The notes under the pieces are model-generated. The model had not been told where the DNA came from. It saw only the letters and a program-made list of their open reading frames with translations, and did not search any database. From Ww85 sp963745765 (GTDB taxonomy: Bacteria > Desulfobacterota > Desulfobulbia > Desulfobulbales > Desulfocapsaceae): a stretch of 64,000 nucleotides of DNA. The stretch is from assembly GCA_963745765.1 (NCBI GenBank), contig CAVUYQ010000006.1:27820-91819 (forward strand). Reading direction: 5' to 3'. The translations under genes and the position numbers were made by a program. Within the stretch, counting starts at the first letter, position 1. Every line of letters begins with the position of its first letter. Shown piece by piece: positions 41,024 to 50,571 of the stretch.

Positions 41024-42310
41024 ATGGGCTTACTTATCTTGTTAGGATTATTCGCTTTTTGTGTCGTTATCGGTATGCCGGTGGCGTTTGCTCTTGGTGT
41101 TGCTCTGTTTCCGCCTTTTTTTACGAAGGGTTGCCGATGATGATCGCTTTTCAGCGAATTATTTCCGGTATCGCGATATTTGCTCTCATGGCGATTCCGT
41201 TTTTTATTTTTGCCGGTGAACTGATGTTTCATGGCGGCATCGCCATGCGACTGGTTCGTTTTGCCTCTTCTGCCGTTGGCTCCGTACGGGGCGGGCTTGG
41301 CGTCGTCAATGTCTTCTCATCCATGCTTTTCGGCGGCATTTCAGGTTCCGCTATTGCTGATATTTCTGCCCTCGGTTCCATCCTGATTCCGGTCATGAAA
41401 GAGAAAGGGCTATGATGATGATTACGCGGTCAATGTGACCGTGACCTCATCGCTGGCCGGAATCATCATTCCACCAAGCCACAACATGATTATTTACGCT
41501 GTGGCCGCCGGGAGGTGGTCTTTCCATATCCAAATTGTTTCTTGCTGGATTTATCCCCGGTGTCTTGATGTGTATGTGCCTTGCTGTCGTTTCCTACATA
41601 GTTGCGGTAAAGCGGGGCTACACTTCCGAGGCTTTTCCCGGTTTTTTGCTTTGTTCCAGAATTTCATCACTCGCAATCCCCGGGTTAATGACCGCCGATT
41701 ATCATCGTTGGTGGTGTCCTCAGCGGTATTTTCACCGTAACAGAATCAGGTGCATTCGGAGCCATTTATGCCTTTCTCGTGACAATTATTCGTGTATAGG
41801 GCCATGACTTGGGAAAAATTCAAGATGGCTGTGTTCAACTCGGTCAGGACGACCTCCATGGTGATGATTCTGATTGCCTGTTCCGGCGCGTTCGCCTACT
41901 TGCTGACTTTTTACCAGGTGCCGGAAAAAACGTCAGGGTTTCTCACCGCCATTTCCACAATCCGATTATTATCATTGTTGATGATCAATCTAATGCTGCT
42001 GCTGCTCGGCATGATCATGGACATGGCCGCATTGATTCTCATCTGCACACCGATATTTCTGCCGATAGCCGTGTCCATCGGCATTGATCCGTATCAGTTC
42101 GGCATGATCCTGTTAATAAATCTCGGACTGGGCCTTTGCACTCCTCCGGTGGGGTCGTGCCTATTTGTCGGCTGTGCGGTAGGGGATGTGAAACTGGAGG
42201 ATGCTGATGAAAACAATCTGGCCGTTTTATATCGCATATTGGTTGCCCTGATGCTCGTAACCTTTGTTCCCGCAATATCGCTTACTCTGCCCGGACTGAT
42301 TGGTTGGTGA
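41024..42310 (+). pseudogene. dctM: TRAP transporter large membrane subunit DctM, multiply frameshifted
   Basis: Segments in three frames together make a nearly complete DctM: LLILLGLFAFCVVIGMPVAF (41024 on), AFFYEGLPMMIAFQRIISGI to SILIPVMKEKG (to 41415), VTVTSSLAGIIIPPSHNMII (41435 on), LAGFIPGVLMCMCLAVVSYI (41535 on), a run near 41660-41790 with TESGAFGAIYAFLVTIIRV, then MTWEKFKMAVFNSVRTTSMV to PGLIGW (41792-42310). At least five indels. The encoded sequence is otherwise well conserved, so the damage is recent or artefactual. Confidence 0.75.
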
Positions 42311-42610
42311 TCCGATGATCATTGATTGAAGCACGAGGCTGAGATCAAGATAAAATACATTTAGAGAAGATGTCCTCAACGCAGAACATCAGCTCTGAGC
42401 GCAACTTAACAGATATGGTCCCTTTTCATTGACCTCTCAGCAGGCATCCCTTATATTTCCTATAAGAGTAAGCGGCCTCCGGCAGCGTCAGATTTGCTTG
42501 ACGATCAGCCTAAAAGAGGGTATAAGACCGGCCTGAACTTTCAAGAGACAATCAGGAACACAGTAACTGAAATTCCGGTATAGATCTCGGAAGCATAGCG
42601 ATTTCGGTTT
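42311..42610. other. Noncoding gap before SRP RNA
   Basis: 300 bases with no gene or clear structure. The SRP RNA promoter should lie at its 3' end. Confidence 0.45.
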
Positions 42611-42711
42611 GATAGCCGGGTCCTGCGCAACAAAGAATCACGAACTCCGCCAGGTCCGGGAGGAAGCAACGGTAGTGAGCCACTTTGTGTGATGCAGGGT
42701 GCCCGGCTATC
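42611..42711 (+). ncRNA. ffs: Signal recognition particle RNA (4.5S type)
   Basis: About 100 bases folding into one long hairpin: GATAGCCGGGT pairs with GCCCGGCTATC. The apical domain CCAGGTCCGGGAGGAAGCAACGG with GGTCCGG and GGAAGCA is the conserved Ffh-binding loop. TTTTTTTGGG after the stem is a terminator-like tail. It lies directly upstream of dnaX, a widely conserved order. Confidence 0.93.
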
Positions 42712-42763
42712 ATTTTTTTGGGTGTCCTGAAATAGTCTATCCCTTTCAATAGTAGGAAATCCG

Positions 42764-44588
42764 ATGTCCTACCTGGTACTTGCCCGTAAATACCGGCCAC
42801 AGACGTTCGAGGAAGTGGTCGGCCAGAAGCCTGTTGTCAAGACGCTGCAAAACAGCATAAAGCGTCACCGTGTGGCACACGCTATTCTGTTTTCCGGTGT
42901 ACGTGGCGTCGGTAAAACGACCCTCGCCAGGCTCATGGCCAAGGCACTCAATTGCGAAACAGGCCCGACCCCTGTTCCCTGCAATAACTGCGCATCGTGT
43001 ACCCAGATCATGGCCGGTTCCGCCTTCGATCTGCACGAAATTGACGGTGCCTCAAACCGCGGTATCCAGGAAGTCCGCGAACTCAAAGATAAGATCAAAT
43101 ATCTGCCGACTTCATCGCGCTACAAAATAATCATCATCGATGAGGTGCACATGCTTACCACAGAGGCCTTCAATGCCCTGTTGAAGACTCTGGAAGAACC
43201 GCCCGAGCATGTCTATTTCATCTTTGCCACAACGGAATTGCACAAAATACCGATCACCATTCTCTCGCGCTGTCAGCGCTTTGAATTACAGCGGGTTGGC
43301 AGCGAGGAGCTGGCAGCACTCTTTACCCGTCTGGCACAAGCTGAGGCCGTTACCCTGGAAAAGAGGGCGCTTTCCCTGATCGTCAGGGAGGCGGAAGGTT
43401 CGGTGCGTGACGGTCTCAGCCTGCTTGATCAGGTTCTCTCTTACGGTGACTCACCTATATCCGGCGCTGATGTCGTTGAAGTGCTCGGACTTGTTGATCG
43501 TGATGTCCTGTTCTCCATCACCGCGGCGCTGCTTTCCGGGGATAGAACGACAGCACTTGATAACCTGGCTGAAACATTCAGGTTCGGCATGGACATCAAG
43601 CGGTTTTTATCAGATCTTCTGGAATGTTTCAGGAACCTCCTGCTTATCAGGATTGGTGGCTGCAGCCAGCTTCTTGATCTTCCCGAAGACGAAAAATCAA
43701 CCTACCAGACTCTCGCCGGCAGCCATACTGTACAGACTATTCATCAGAAACTGAACCTTCTCATGCAGGCAGCAGATGCCATTAGGTATTCGTTCCAGCC
43801 GCGACTGACGCTGGAGACAGCCTTCCTCTCTATCATCGAATCGGGCAACGTCGTCAACGTGGCAGATCTGCTCACAAAACTTGATTCAGCAATCACTGCA
43901 TTATCGACCGTTCCTTCTCCAGAAGACACTGCTCCGGTCACAACCCCGCCTCCCGCGGCAAAGGGCCTTGATGATCGTTTTGAAGTGGACAGCACCCGGC
44001 CCGGCACAGAAAAAAAAACAGTGCCGGTAGCAGCTCCTGATACGGAATCCAGCGGGCCGGCTGACCGATCAACAACAAGCGCCTGTCGAAGCAGAGCTCG
44101 AACCACCCATCAGCGAGGAATCGCCGGAACAACAATCGCAACCACAGGACCTCTCTCCTCCTGAAAATGAATCTCCCGGATCAGACAAGGCAGAGCAGCC
44201 CTGTCAGCGAGATATCAGGAAAGATTGGATTGAATTTGTCTCATACGTCAAAGAGAAAAAGGAATGGATGGCCCAGAACCTTCAGCAAACTACCGGCGTA
44301 AAGGAACACGGGCAGGAACTGTTCCTTGAATTCGACGATCCGGCCGAATGCAAACTCCTGCGTGCCAAGGAAAATCGTCAAATACTAACCGGGTATGTCC
44401 TCAACTTTTTCCAGAAGAGCTACACCATCCATGTCACCAGTCCGGACGATTCAGAGGATCCCGACCCAAACGGCTCGGAAGGGCCGAAAAAACGGAGGCA
44501 ACAACTGGCCTCCAATCCCCTCGTCCGCATGGCCGAAGAGATATTCAATGGCCAGGCTGGAAGTATCCGGATCGCACCGTTAAACTGA
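42764..44588 (+). CDS. dnaX: DNA polymerase III subunits gamma and tau (3' frameshift)
   Basis: Clamp-loader ATPase. Walker A GVRGVGKTT (45-53), zinc cysteines at 64, 73, 76 and 79 (LNCETGPTP then PCNNCASC), IIIDEVHML and the sensor TTELHKIPITILSRCQR. Domain III follows to about residue 370. A proline- and Thr-rich linker with an A9 run (44010-44018) comes next. The first frame stops at 44164; the tau C-terminal domain continues one frame over from about 44060 (TDQQQAPVEAELEPP, DWIEFVSYVKEKK, LFLEFDDPAECKLL) to 44588. This break lies beyond the A9 run and is a separate one-base indel. First of the conserved dnaX-ebfC-recR unit. Confidence 0.92.
44010..44018 (+). other. A9 slippery run in dnaX
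   Basis: Nine As in frame as GAA AAA AAA ACA. The -1 frame meets TGA at 44038-44040 and the +1 frame TAG at 44028-44030, while frame zero stays open. Slippage here would give a shorter gamma-like protein. GCCGG and CCGGC downstream (44023-44027, 44050-44056) could pair. Confidence 0.55.
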
Positions 44589-44617
44589 TAAATTTTATGA
44601 AAAAGGAATGATGCACC

Positions 44618-44935
44618 ATGGATATGAACGCAATCATGCAACAGGCCCGCGAGATGCAGGAAAAAATGAATAAGATACAAATTGGCCTCGCGGCAAAGAG
44701 AATTACCGGCAGTGCCGGAGGCGGTATGGTCAGTGTTGAAGCAACCGGCAAGGGTGATATCATAGCAATTACCATCGAGGACGAACTGGTCAATACCGAC
44801 GAGAAAGAAATGCTGCAGGACCTTGTTGCCGCTGCGGTCAATGACGCCGTGCGAAAAGCACGCGAACTTGCCAAAGAGGAAATGGCCGGGCTTACCGGCG
44901 GACTGCAGATTCCCGGGCTTAGCAATATGTTCTAG
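44618..44935 (+). CDS. ebfC: Nucleoid-associated protein YbaB/EbfC family
   Basis: 105 residues, the family length. NAIMQQAREMQEKMNKIQ helix, then the strand core GSAGGGMVSVEATGKGDIIAI and the C-terminal helix region. Dimeric DNA-binding protein, usually between dnaX and recR as here. It starts 29 bases after dnaX. Confidence 0.95.
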   Translation: MDMNAIMQQAREMQEKMNKIQIGLAAKRITGSAGGGMVSVEATGKGDIIAITIEDELVNTDEKEMLQDLVAAAVNDAVRKARELAKEEMAGLTGGLQIPGLSNMF

Positions 44936-44941
44936 CATGAT

Positions 44942-45565
44942 ATGATGAGTACGATACAGATAATCCCCCCGGCGCTGGAACGGCTGATCAGGAGTTTGAG
45001 CAGTCTGCCCGGTGTCGGTGCCAAGACGGCCACCCGGCTTGCCCTGAATATTCTCAGGAGACCGGTATCGGATGCCCGTGAACTGGCAGACGCCCTGGCG
45101 GAACTTCACTCCTCGATTCAGCTCTGCAGCCGTTGCATGACCTTTTCCGAGTCTGACCCCTGCGTTGTTTGTGCGGATCATCGCCGCGATGCTTCGATTA
45201 TCTGCGTTGTGGAGCAGCCTTCGGATTTAATGGCAATAGAGAAAACTGACGGTTACCGGGGGCATTATCATATCCTGCATGGCGTTCTTTCCCCGGTTGA
45301 TGGTATCGGGCCGGACGAAATCAAGGTCAAGGAACTGCTGGACCGTATTCACTCCAACACCATTGCCGAGGTGTTCATTGCAACAAGTTCAACGGTTCCC
45401 GGCGAAGCGACAGCCTCATACCTGATCGACCGACTGCAGCATTTCCCAATCAGATTAACCCGCCTTGCCTGCGGCATCCCGATGGGCATGGACATCAAGT
45501 ATGCCGATCAATATACCCTGGCCAAGGCAATAGAAAGCAGATCGAACGCCTTAAAAATTCTATAA
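44942..45565 (+). CDS. recR: Recombination protein RecR
   Basis: About 207 residues. HhH motif SLPGVGAKTATRLAL near the N-terminus, zinc finger CSRCMTFSESDPCVVC and Toprim core IICVVEQPSDLMAIE, then GVLSPVDGIGPDE. Loads with RecO at DNA gaps during repair. ATG at 44942 or 44945. It ends the dnaX-ebfC-recR operon. Confidence 0.96.
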   Translation: MMSTIQIIPPALERLIRSLSSLPGVGAKTATRLALNILRRPVSDARELADALAELHSSIQLCSRCMTFSESDPCVVCADHRRDASIICVVEQPSDLMAIEKTDGYRGHYHILHGVLSPVDGIGPDEIKVKELLDRIHSNTIAEVFIATSSTVPGEATASYLIDRLQHFPIRLTRLACGIPMGMDIKYADQYTLAKAIESRSNALKIL

Positions 45566-45926
45566 GGCTCCTTAAATAATTGAGCCTTGTTCGAGATCAA
45601 GACCTGCAAGAAATTTTACCGTCTGGTCACCCTTAATGAAGTGAGCTTGGGGGAGAATACAGTACTATTCCGGGCATATAATTTTAGAAGTCGGGCGAAA
45701 AGAAATTATTCGCAATGGCCTATAATCTTCTGTGACAGCTGCCATTTATACTTGACAGTTTCTTCTAATACTGGTATTTGAAACGGGTTCTGTACTTGAT
45801 GGTTTGTGATATCGTACCTATATTGCAATGCAGTCTTAGTACAACATCGCAGAATTGCGGATTGTTTGCTCCCTGAAAGATACTGACCCCTGATGGTTCA
45901 GATCAATAGTATCAGGAAGTAATCAC
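45566..45926. other. Noncoding gap before tRNA-Val
   Basis: 360 AT-rich bases. No gene or clear structure seen; it presumably holds the tRNA-Val promoter. Confidence 0.45.
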
Positions 45927-46001
45927 AGGCGCGTAGCTCAGTGGGAGAGCGCTACCTTGACGTGGTAGATGTCGTGGGTTCAATCCCCTCCGCGCCTACC
46001 A
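45927..46001 (+). tRNA. tRNA-Val (GAC)
   Basis: 75 bases. The acceptor AGGCGCG pairs with CGCGCCT, the anticodon stem CTACC/GGTAG encloses loop TTGACGT (anticodon GAC), the T arm is GGGTTCAATCCC, and CCA is encoded. Confidence 0.97.
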
Positions 46002-46007
46002 GATTAT

Positions 46008-46061
46008 AAGGCTAAAGGAAGAACGGCCTTCTTGACCGTTCGCTCTTTAGCCTTTGTTTTT
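46008..46061 (+). terminator. Terminator between tRNA-Val and thrS
   Basis: AAGGCTAAAG and CTTTAGCCTT pair, with an inner stem GAACGG/CCGTTC, followed by TGTTTTTC. It ends 14 bases before thrS, so it could also act in control of thrS, though no T-box motif is visible. Confidence 0.8.
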
Positions 46062-46075
46062 CTACGGCAGAAAAC

Positions 46076-48004
46076 ATGGCAGACATAGAAGTAAAACTTG
46101 AGGATGGTGATCCTGTATCAGTCCCGGCGTGCATAACGGTAAAGGACGCCCTGGAAAAACTGCTTTCCGGGAAACAGCGCAGGCAGACTATTGCTGCCTA
46201 TGCGAATGGCACCCCGGTGGATCTGAGTCACGAACTGACCGGTGACACCGTCCTTTCTCCCATCAAGACTGATAGCGAAAAAGGGCTTGAGATTCTGCGC
46301 CATTCCACTGCTCATATCATGGCCCAGGCGGTGAGGGACATTTTCGGCTCTGATGTCAAGGTTGCCATCGGACCTGCCATTGAAAACGGTTTCTATTACG
46401 ACTTTTTCAGAGACGAGCCGTTCAGCCCTGATGATTTTGCCCGGATCGAAGCGCGCATGACGGAGATCAGTGATGCGGCGCTGCCATTTTCCCGCAGGGA
46501 AGTTTCACGAAAAGAGACAATTAACCTGTTTCTTCAGCAGAATGAGAAATATAAGGTTGAGATCCTCGAAGAAATTCCTGATGAAACGATCAGCCTCTAT
46601 CAGCAGGGCGAATTCATCGATCTCTGTCGCGGACCGCATCTGCCGGATACCTCCTGGGCCAAGGAATTCAAACTGTTACGTGTAGCAGGGGCCTATTGGC
46701 GGGGCGACGAAAAAAAAGATGTCCTGCAACGCATATACGGAACCGCTTTTTTTGATAATAAGGCGCTGACAAAACATCTCAACGACCTCGAAGAAGCCAA
46801 AAAACGTGATCACCGCCGACTCGGTAAAGAACTGCAGCTCTTTACCATCAATGATCAGATCGGCCCGGGCCTGATCCTCTGGCAGCCCAAGGGTGCGCAG
46901 CTCAGGCGGTTGATAGAAGATTACTGGAAAGACGAACACTATCGTCACGGCTACGAACTGCTTTATACACCGCATATCGCCCGCCAGGATCTCTGGCAGA
47001 CCTCCGGACATCTTGACTTTTATTCGGAGAATATGTATGCACCGATGGAAATCGACGATGTAAAGTACCAGCTGAAGCCGATGAACTGCCCGTTTCATAT
47101 AGGTATTTTTAAAAGTGACAAGAGAAGTTATCGCGATTTCCCCATTCGCTGGGCCGAACTTGGTACCGTCTACCGCTATGAACGAGCGGGCGCCCTGCAC
47201 GGCCTGCTCCGGGTTCGCGGTTTCACCCAGGACGATGCCCATATTTTCTGCCGGGAAGATCAACTGGAAGAGGAAATCTTCAACATTCTCGATCTGAATC
47301 TTCACATATTGAAGACCTTTGGTTTTTCAGACTATGATGTCTACCTGTCCACCAGACCTGAGAAATCGGTCGGTGCCGATGATATCTGGGAAAAATCTAC
47401 CGAAGCCCTGAAACAGGCACTGGAGAAAAAGGGCCTTGGTTATGAACTCGATCCTGGTGAAGGCGTTTTTTACGGTCCGAAGATTGATATCAAAATCAAG
47501 GATCAGCTTGGCCGTTCCTGGCAGTGCTCCACCATCCAGGTCGATTTCAATCTGCCCGATCGTTTTGACATGACCTACACCGGATCGGACAACACTGATC
47601 ACCGACCGATCATGATACACCGGGCTTTGATGGGGTCTCTTGAGCGCTTTGTCGGGGTTCTGATTGAACATTACGCCGGTGTTTTCCCGCTCTGGTTCGC
47701 GCCGGTACAGGCACGGATCATGAACATCACCGATGACCAGACAAAATATTGCGAAGCGATCTACACCGAGATGAGAAAAGCAGGTGTTCGGGTCGAAAAA
47801 GATTTGCGTAATGAAAAGTTGAATTATAAAATCCGTGAAGCGCAAATGGGGAAAATCCCGTATATGCTTATTGTCGGTGAAAAGGAAAAAGAAAAGGGTA
47901 CCGTAACCGTCAGGCTGCGTGATGGGAAAAACCTGCCGCCGATGAGTATCAAAGAGTTTTGCGAAAAGATTACGAGAGAATGCCGTGAAGGTCGCGGTAT
48001 TTAA
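46076..48004 (+). CDS. thrS: Threonine-tRNA ligase
   Basis: 642 residues, full length. N-terminal TGS domain (about 1-62), editing domain with HSTAHIMAQAV (HxxxH, near 80), GPAIENGFYYDF and the C-x-H of DLCRGPHLP. The class II core has motif 1 around KGAQLRRLIEDYW, zinc ligand Cys in KPMNCPFHIGIF, motif 2 YRYERAGALHGLLRVRGFTQ, and motif 3 near DHRPIMIHRALMGSLERFVG, followed by the anticodon domain (LWFAPVQARI). Head of the thrS-infC-rpmI-rplT-pheST gene group. Confidence 0.98.
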   Translation: MADIEVKLEDGDPVSVPACITVKDALEKLLSGKQRRQTIAAYANGTPVDLSHELTGDTVLSPIKTDSEKGLEILRHSTAHIMAQAVRDIFGSDVKVAIGPAIENGFYYDFFRDEPFSPDDFARIEARMTEISDAALPFSRREVSRKETINLFLQQNEKYKVEILEEIPDETISLYQQGEFIDLCRGPHLPDTSWAKEFKLLRVAGAYWRGDEKKDVLQRIYGTAFFDNKALTKHLNDLEEAKKRDHRRLGKELQLFTINDQIGPGLILWQPKGAQLRRLIEDYWKDEHYRHGYELLYTPHIARQDLWQTSGHLDFYSENMYAPMEIDDVKYQLKPMNCPFHIGIFKSDKRSYRDFPIRWAELGTVYRYERAGALHGLLRVRGFTQDDAHIFCREDQLEEEIFNILDLNLHILKTFGFSDYDVYLSTRPEKSVGADDIWEKSTEALKQALEKKGLGYELDPGEGVFYGPKIDIKIKDQLGRSWQCSTIQVDFNLPDRFDMTYTGSDNTDHRPIMIHRALMGSLERFVGVLIEHYAGVFPLWFAPVQARIMNITDDQTKYCEAIYTEMRKAGVRVEKDLRNEKLNYKIREAQMGKIPYMLIVGEKEKEKGTVTVRLRDGKNLPPMSIKEFCEKITRECREGRGI

Positions 48005-48157
48005 AGCGCCTTAACCTTTTTTCTTTAGGGTGCGCAAGGAAATAGTAAGGCAGATCCCGTCTATCGGGCTCAGGTGAGTGAGGTGTCGGTTTTAGCTTCA
48101 GGCGTGCATATCAAATGCAAACCGGCTTTATTGTTCGTAGCGTAAAGGAGGTTCGAT

Positions 48158-48709
48158 ATCAAAAAACGAGGAAAAGTCTCTTCGGGACAACGTGATGAAT
48201 TAACCGTCATCAACGATGCGATAACGCATGACAATATCAGGCTCATTGGTTCAGACGGAAGTCAGCTTGGTGTCATGAGTACCAGTAAAGCCCGGGATAT
48301 GGCCTACGACGAAGGTCTTGATCTTGTCGAAGTTTCAGCCGCTGCAACCCCACCGGTTTGCCGGATAATGAACTATGACAAGTTTCGATACGAACAGAAG
48401 AAGAAGCTGCAGGAAACCAAGAAAAAGCAGACGACAATTGAAACAAAAGAGATTAAGTTCCGACCGAAAACGGAAGAACACGATCTTAATTTCAAGATAA
48501 AGAACATCAAAAAATTTCTTGGTCAGAAAAATAAGGTTAAAATCACCATGCGCTTCAGAGGCCGGGAGATTGTCTATTCCCAGACAATTGGCCTGGAGGC
48601 GATGCAAAAGATTGCAGAATCGCTTGAGGAAGATGGTGTTATCCTCCAGCCGCCGATGATGGAAGGCCGCCAGATGGTCATGTTCGTCGGTCCCAAAATA
48701 CAGAAATAG
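48158..48709 (+). CDS. infC: Translation initiation factor IF-3, with ATC start codon
   Basis: 183 residues when started at ATC 48158, 6 bases after a perfect AAAGGAGG site; the first in-frame ATG (48275) would remove the conserved N-terminal domain. Sequence from the start: KKRGKVSSGQRDELTVINDA, IRLIGSDGSQLGVMS, GLDLVEVSAAATPPVCRIMNY (domain linker), EIKFRPKTEEHDLNFKIKNI. AUU/AUC starts allow IF-3 to repress its own translation in other bacteria; the same is likely here. The 150-base thrS-infC gap may carry a leader. Second gene of the ribosomal group. Confidence 0.95.
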   Translation: MKKRGKVSSGQRDELTVINDAITHDNIRLIGSDGSQLGVMSTSKARDMAYDEGLDLVEVSAAATPPVCRIMNYDKFRYEQKKKLQETKKKQTTIETKEIKFRPKTEEHDLNFKIKNIKKFLGQKNKVKITMRFRGREIVYSQTIGLEAMQKIAESLEEDGVILQPPMMEGRQMVMFVGPKIQK

Positions 48710-48806
48710 AGGTTTCCCACCGAGGATACTTTTCCGGCCCCCAATCCCACGCCGGTCCAATGATTGACTCGGTACGATATTGCGTTTGTAAAGGAGTGTA
48801 ATTGTC

Positions 48807-49004
48807 ATGCCCAAAATGAAAACGAAAAGAGGTGCTGCCAAGCGCTTCAACTTAACCGGATCAGGCAAAATTAAGCGAAACAAAGCTTATTCGAGCCACA
48901 TTCTCACAAAGAAATCGACAAAGAGAAAACGTGGCCTGAGACAATCCGGCCTTGTTGATGCCGCCAACACAAAGGCAATCAAGAGAATTCTGCCTTACAT
49001 GTAA
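48807..49004 (+). CDS. rpmI: 50S ribosomal protein L35
   Basis: 65 residues, the normal length, highly basic: PKMKTKRGAAKRFNLTGSGK, then SHILTKKSTKRKRGLR. GGAG upstream of ATG. Between infC and rplT, the universal order. Confidence 0.97.
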   Translation: MPKMKTKRGAAKRFNLTGSGKIKRNKAYSSHILTKKSTKRKRGLRQSGLVDAANTKAIKRILPYM

Positions 49005-49074
49005 TCCTGTTGGCTCAGGTTGTCGTATCAAATTGTTCAGCAGTCCTGTGAATACAGGAAGAAAGGAGTAGATA

Positions 49075-49431
49075 ATGTCCAGAGTAACAAGAGGTTTCAA
49101 GGCCCGTCGCAGGAGAAACCGGGTTCTGAAACTTGCAAAAGGATATCGTGGCGGTCGGCACAAATTGAATCGCACAGCCTCTGAAGCAGTCGATCGCGCA
49201 CTCGTTTATGCCTATCGTGACAGGCGTGTACGTAAGCGTGATTTTCGTCGTCTGTGGATCACCCGAATAAACGCAGGAGCCAACATGAACGGTATGAACT
49301 ACAGCCGTCTTATTGGCGGCCTGAATAAAGCAGGTGTGGAACTCGATCGCAAGGTACTTGCCAACCTGGCAGTTCTCGATCCGAATGCATTTTCCGAAGT
49401 GGTCAAAATCGCAGCCGAAGCAAACGCCTAA
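49075..49431 (+). CDS. rplT: 50S ribosomal protein L20
   Basis: 118 residues. N-terminal basic helix SRVTRGFKARRRRNRVLKLA, then GYRGGRHKLNRTA, and the globular domain WITRINAGANMNGMNYSRLI. AAGGAG site. Binds early in 50S assembly and represses its own operon in other bacteria. Confidence 0.98.
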   Translation: MSRVTRGFKARRRRNRVLKLAKGYRGGRHKLNRTASEAVDRALVYAYRDRRVRKRDFRRLWITRINAGANMNGMNYSRLIGGLNKAGVELDRKVLANLAVLDPNAFSEVVKIAAEANA

Positions 49432-49464
49432 TTTCGACCATTCTTCACCGTGCTATTTTCCCAT

Positions 49465-49512
49465 ATGCCGGTTGCGCCGTCTTATAAGGTCGTAACCGGC
49501 ATTTCGTTTTAT
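49465..49512 (+). terminator. Hairpin with T run between rplT and pheS
   Basis: ATGCCGGTTGCG and CGTAACCGGCAT form a strong stem followed by TTCGTTTTATT, 25 bases before pheS. It probably terminates or attenuates read-through into pheST; no Phe-rich leader peptide fits in the 105-base gap. Confidence 0.7.
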
Positions 49513-49536
49513 TGACCATAACCTTTTCGTGAAAAC

Positions 49537-50547
49537 ATGGAGCAAGCGCTAGAACAACTGCACCAGGAAGCTCGCGGTGCCCTCGAACACGTTTCGGACA
49601 AGGATGAACTCGAAGCTTTCAGGATTAAATACCTCGGAAGAAACGGATTGATCGGCAGTCTGATGCGTCAGCTCGTCTCTGTTGCCGCAAGTGACCGGCC
49701 ACGGCTTGGCAAACGCGCCAACGAGGTGAAAAAGGATCTTGAGACACGCTTTTTGGATAAGCAGCAATCAATCAGCGCCTCCGCCCGTCCCGTTTCTTCC
49801 GGTATACCCGACCTGAGCCTTGCCGGTCGAACACCGGTGCCCGGCAAACTGCACCCGATTACGCAGATTATGGGAGAGGTGTGTTCAATATTTGAAAACA
49901 TGGGATTCTCCATTGCCGAGGGGCCGGACATCGAGCTTGATCATTATAATTTTGCCGCCCTGAACATTCCCGAACACCACCCGGCACGGGATATGCATGA
50001 TACCTTTTACATCAATGATTCCGTTTTGCTCCGCACGCATACCTCCCCCATGCAGGCACGCATTATGGAGAAGCAGCAGCCTCCGCTGCGTGTCATCGCC
50101 CCCGGTAAAGTGTATCGATGCGACTCCGATATTACCCATACACCGATGTTCCACCAGGTGGAAGGATTTCTCGTTGATAAGAATGTCTCGTTTGCCGATC
50201 TCAAAGGGGTGCTCACCATTTTTATCCGCAAGGTATTTGAGAAAGAGCTGGCACTTCGATTCAGGCCAAGCTTCTTTCCCTTCACCGAACCGAGTGCCGA
50301 AGTTGATATCTCCTGCGTCATCTGCAGCGGCGTCGGCTGTCGAGTATGCAAGCATACCGGTTGGATGGAGATACTCGGCTCCGGAATGATCGATCCGGAG
50401 GTGTTCAAAATGGTAGATTATGATCCTGAAATCTACAGCGGTTTTGCCTTCGGACTCGGCATCGAGCGTATTGCCATGCTGAAATACGGCATTGATGATA
50501 TCAGGCTCTATTATGAAAACGACCTTCGTTTTCTCTCCCAGTTTTAA
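49537..50547 (+). CDS. pheS: Phenylalanine-tRNA ligase alpha subunit
   Basis: 336 residues. N-terminal coiled-coil tRNA-binding region (about 1-90), class II core with HPITQIMGEVCSIF, GPDIELDHYNFAALN, the motif 2 region LLRTHTSPMQAR and GKVYRCDSDITHTPMFHQVEG, FFPFTEPSAEVD, and motif 3 GFAFGLGIERIAMLKYGI. Forms the heterotetramer with PheT, which starts 24 bases later. Confidence 0.97.
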   Translation: MEQALEQLHQEARGALEHVSDKDELEAFRIKYLGRNGLIGSLMRQLVSVAASDRPRLGKRANEVKKDLETRFLDKQQSISASARPVSSGIPDLSLAGRTPVPGKLHPITQIMGEVCSIFENMGFSIAEGPDIELDHYNFAALNIPEHHPARDMHDTFYINDSVLLRTHTSPMQARIMEKQQPPLRVIAPGKVYRCDSDITHTPMFHQVEGFLVDKNVSFADLKGVLTIFIRKVFEKELALRFRPSFFPFTEPSAEVDISCVICSGVGCRVCKHTGWMEILGSGMIDPEVFKMVDYDPEIYSGFAFGLGIERIAMLKYGIDDIRLYYENDLRFLSQF

Positions 50548-50571
50548 TTTGCTCCGGAGCATACAGGAATC

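Noticed and set aside
44060..44164. Programmed frameshift explaining the dnaX tau break
   Set aside because: The break is downstream of the A9 run and of the stops in both alternative frames, with no slippery heptamer, so an indel is more likely.
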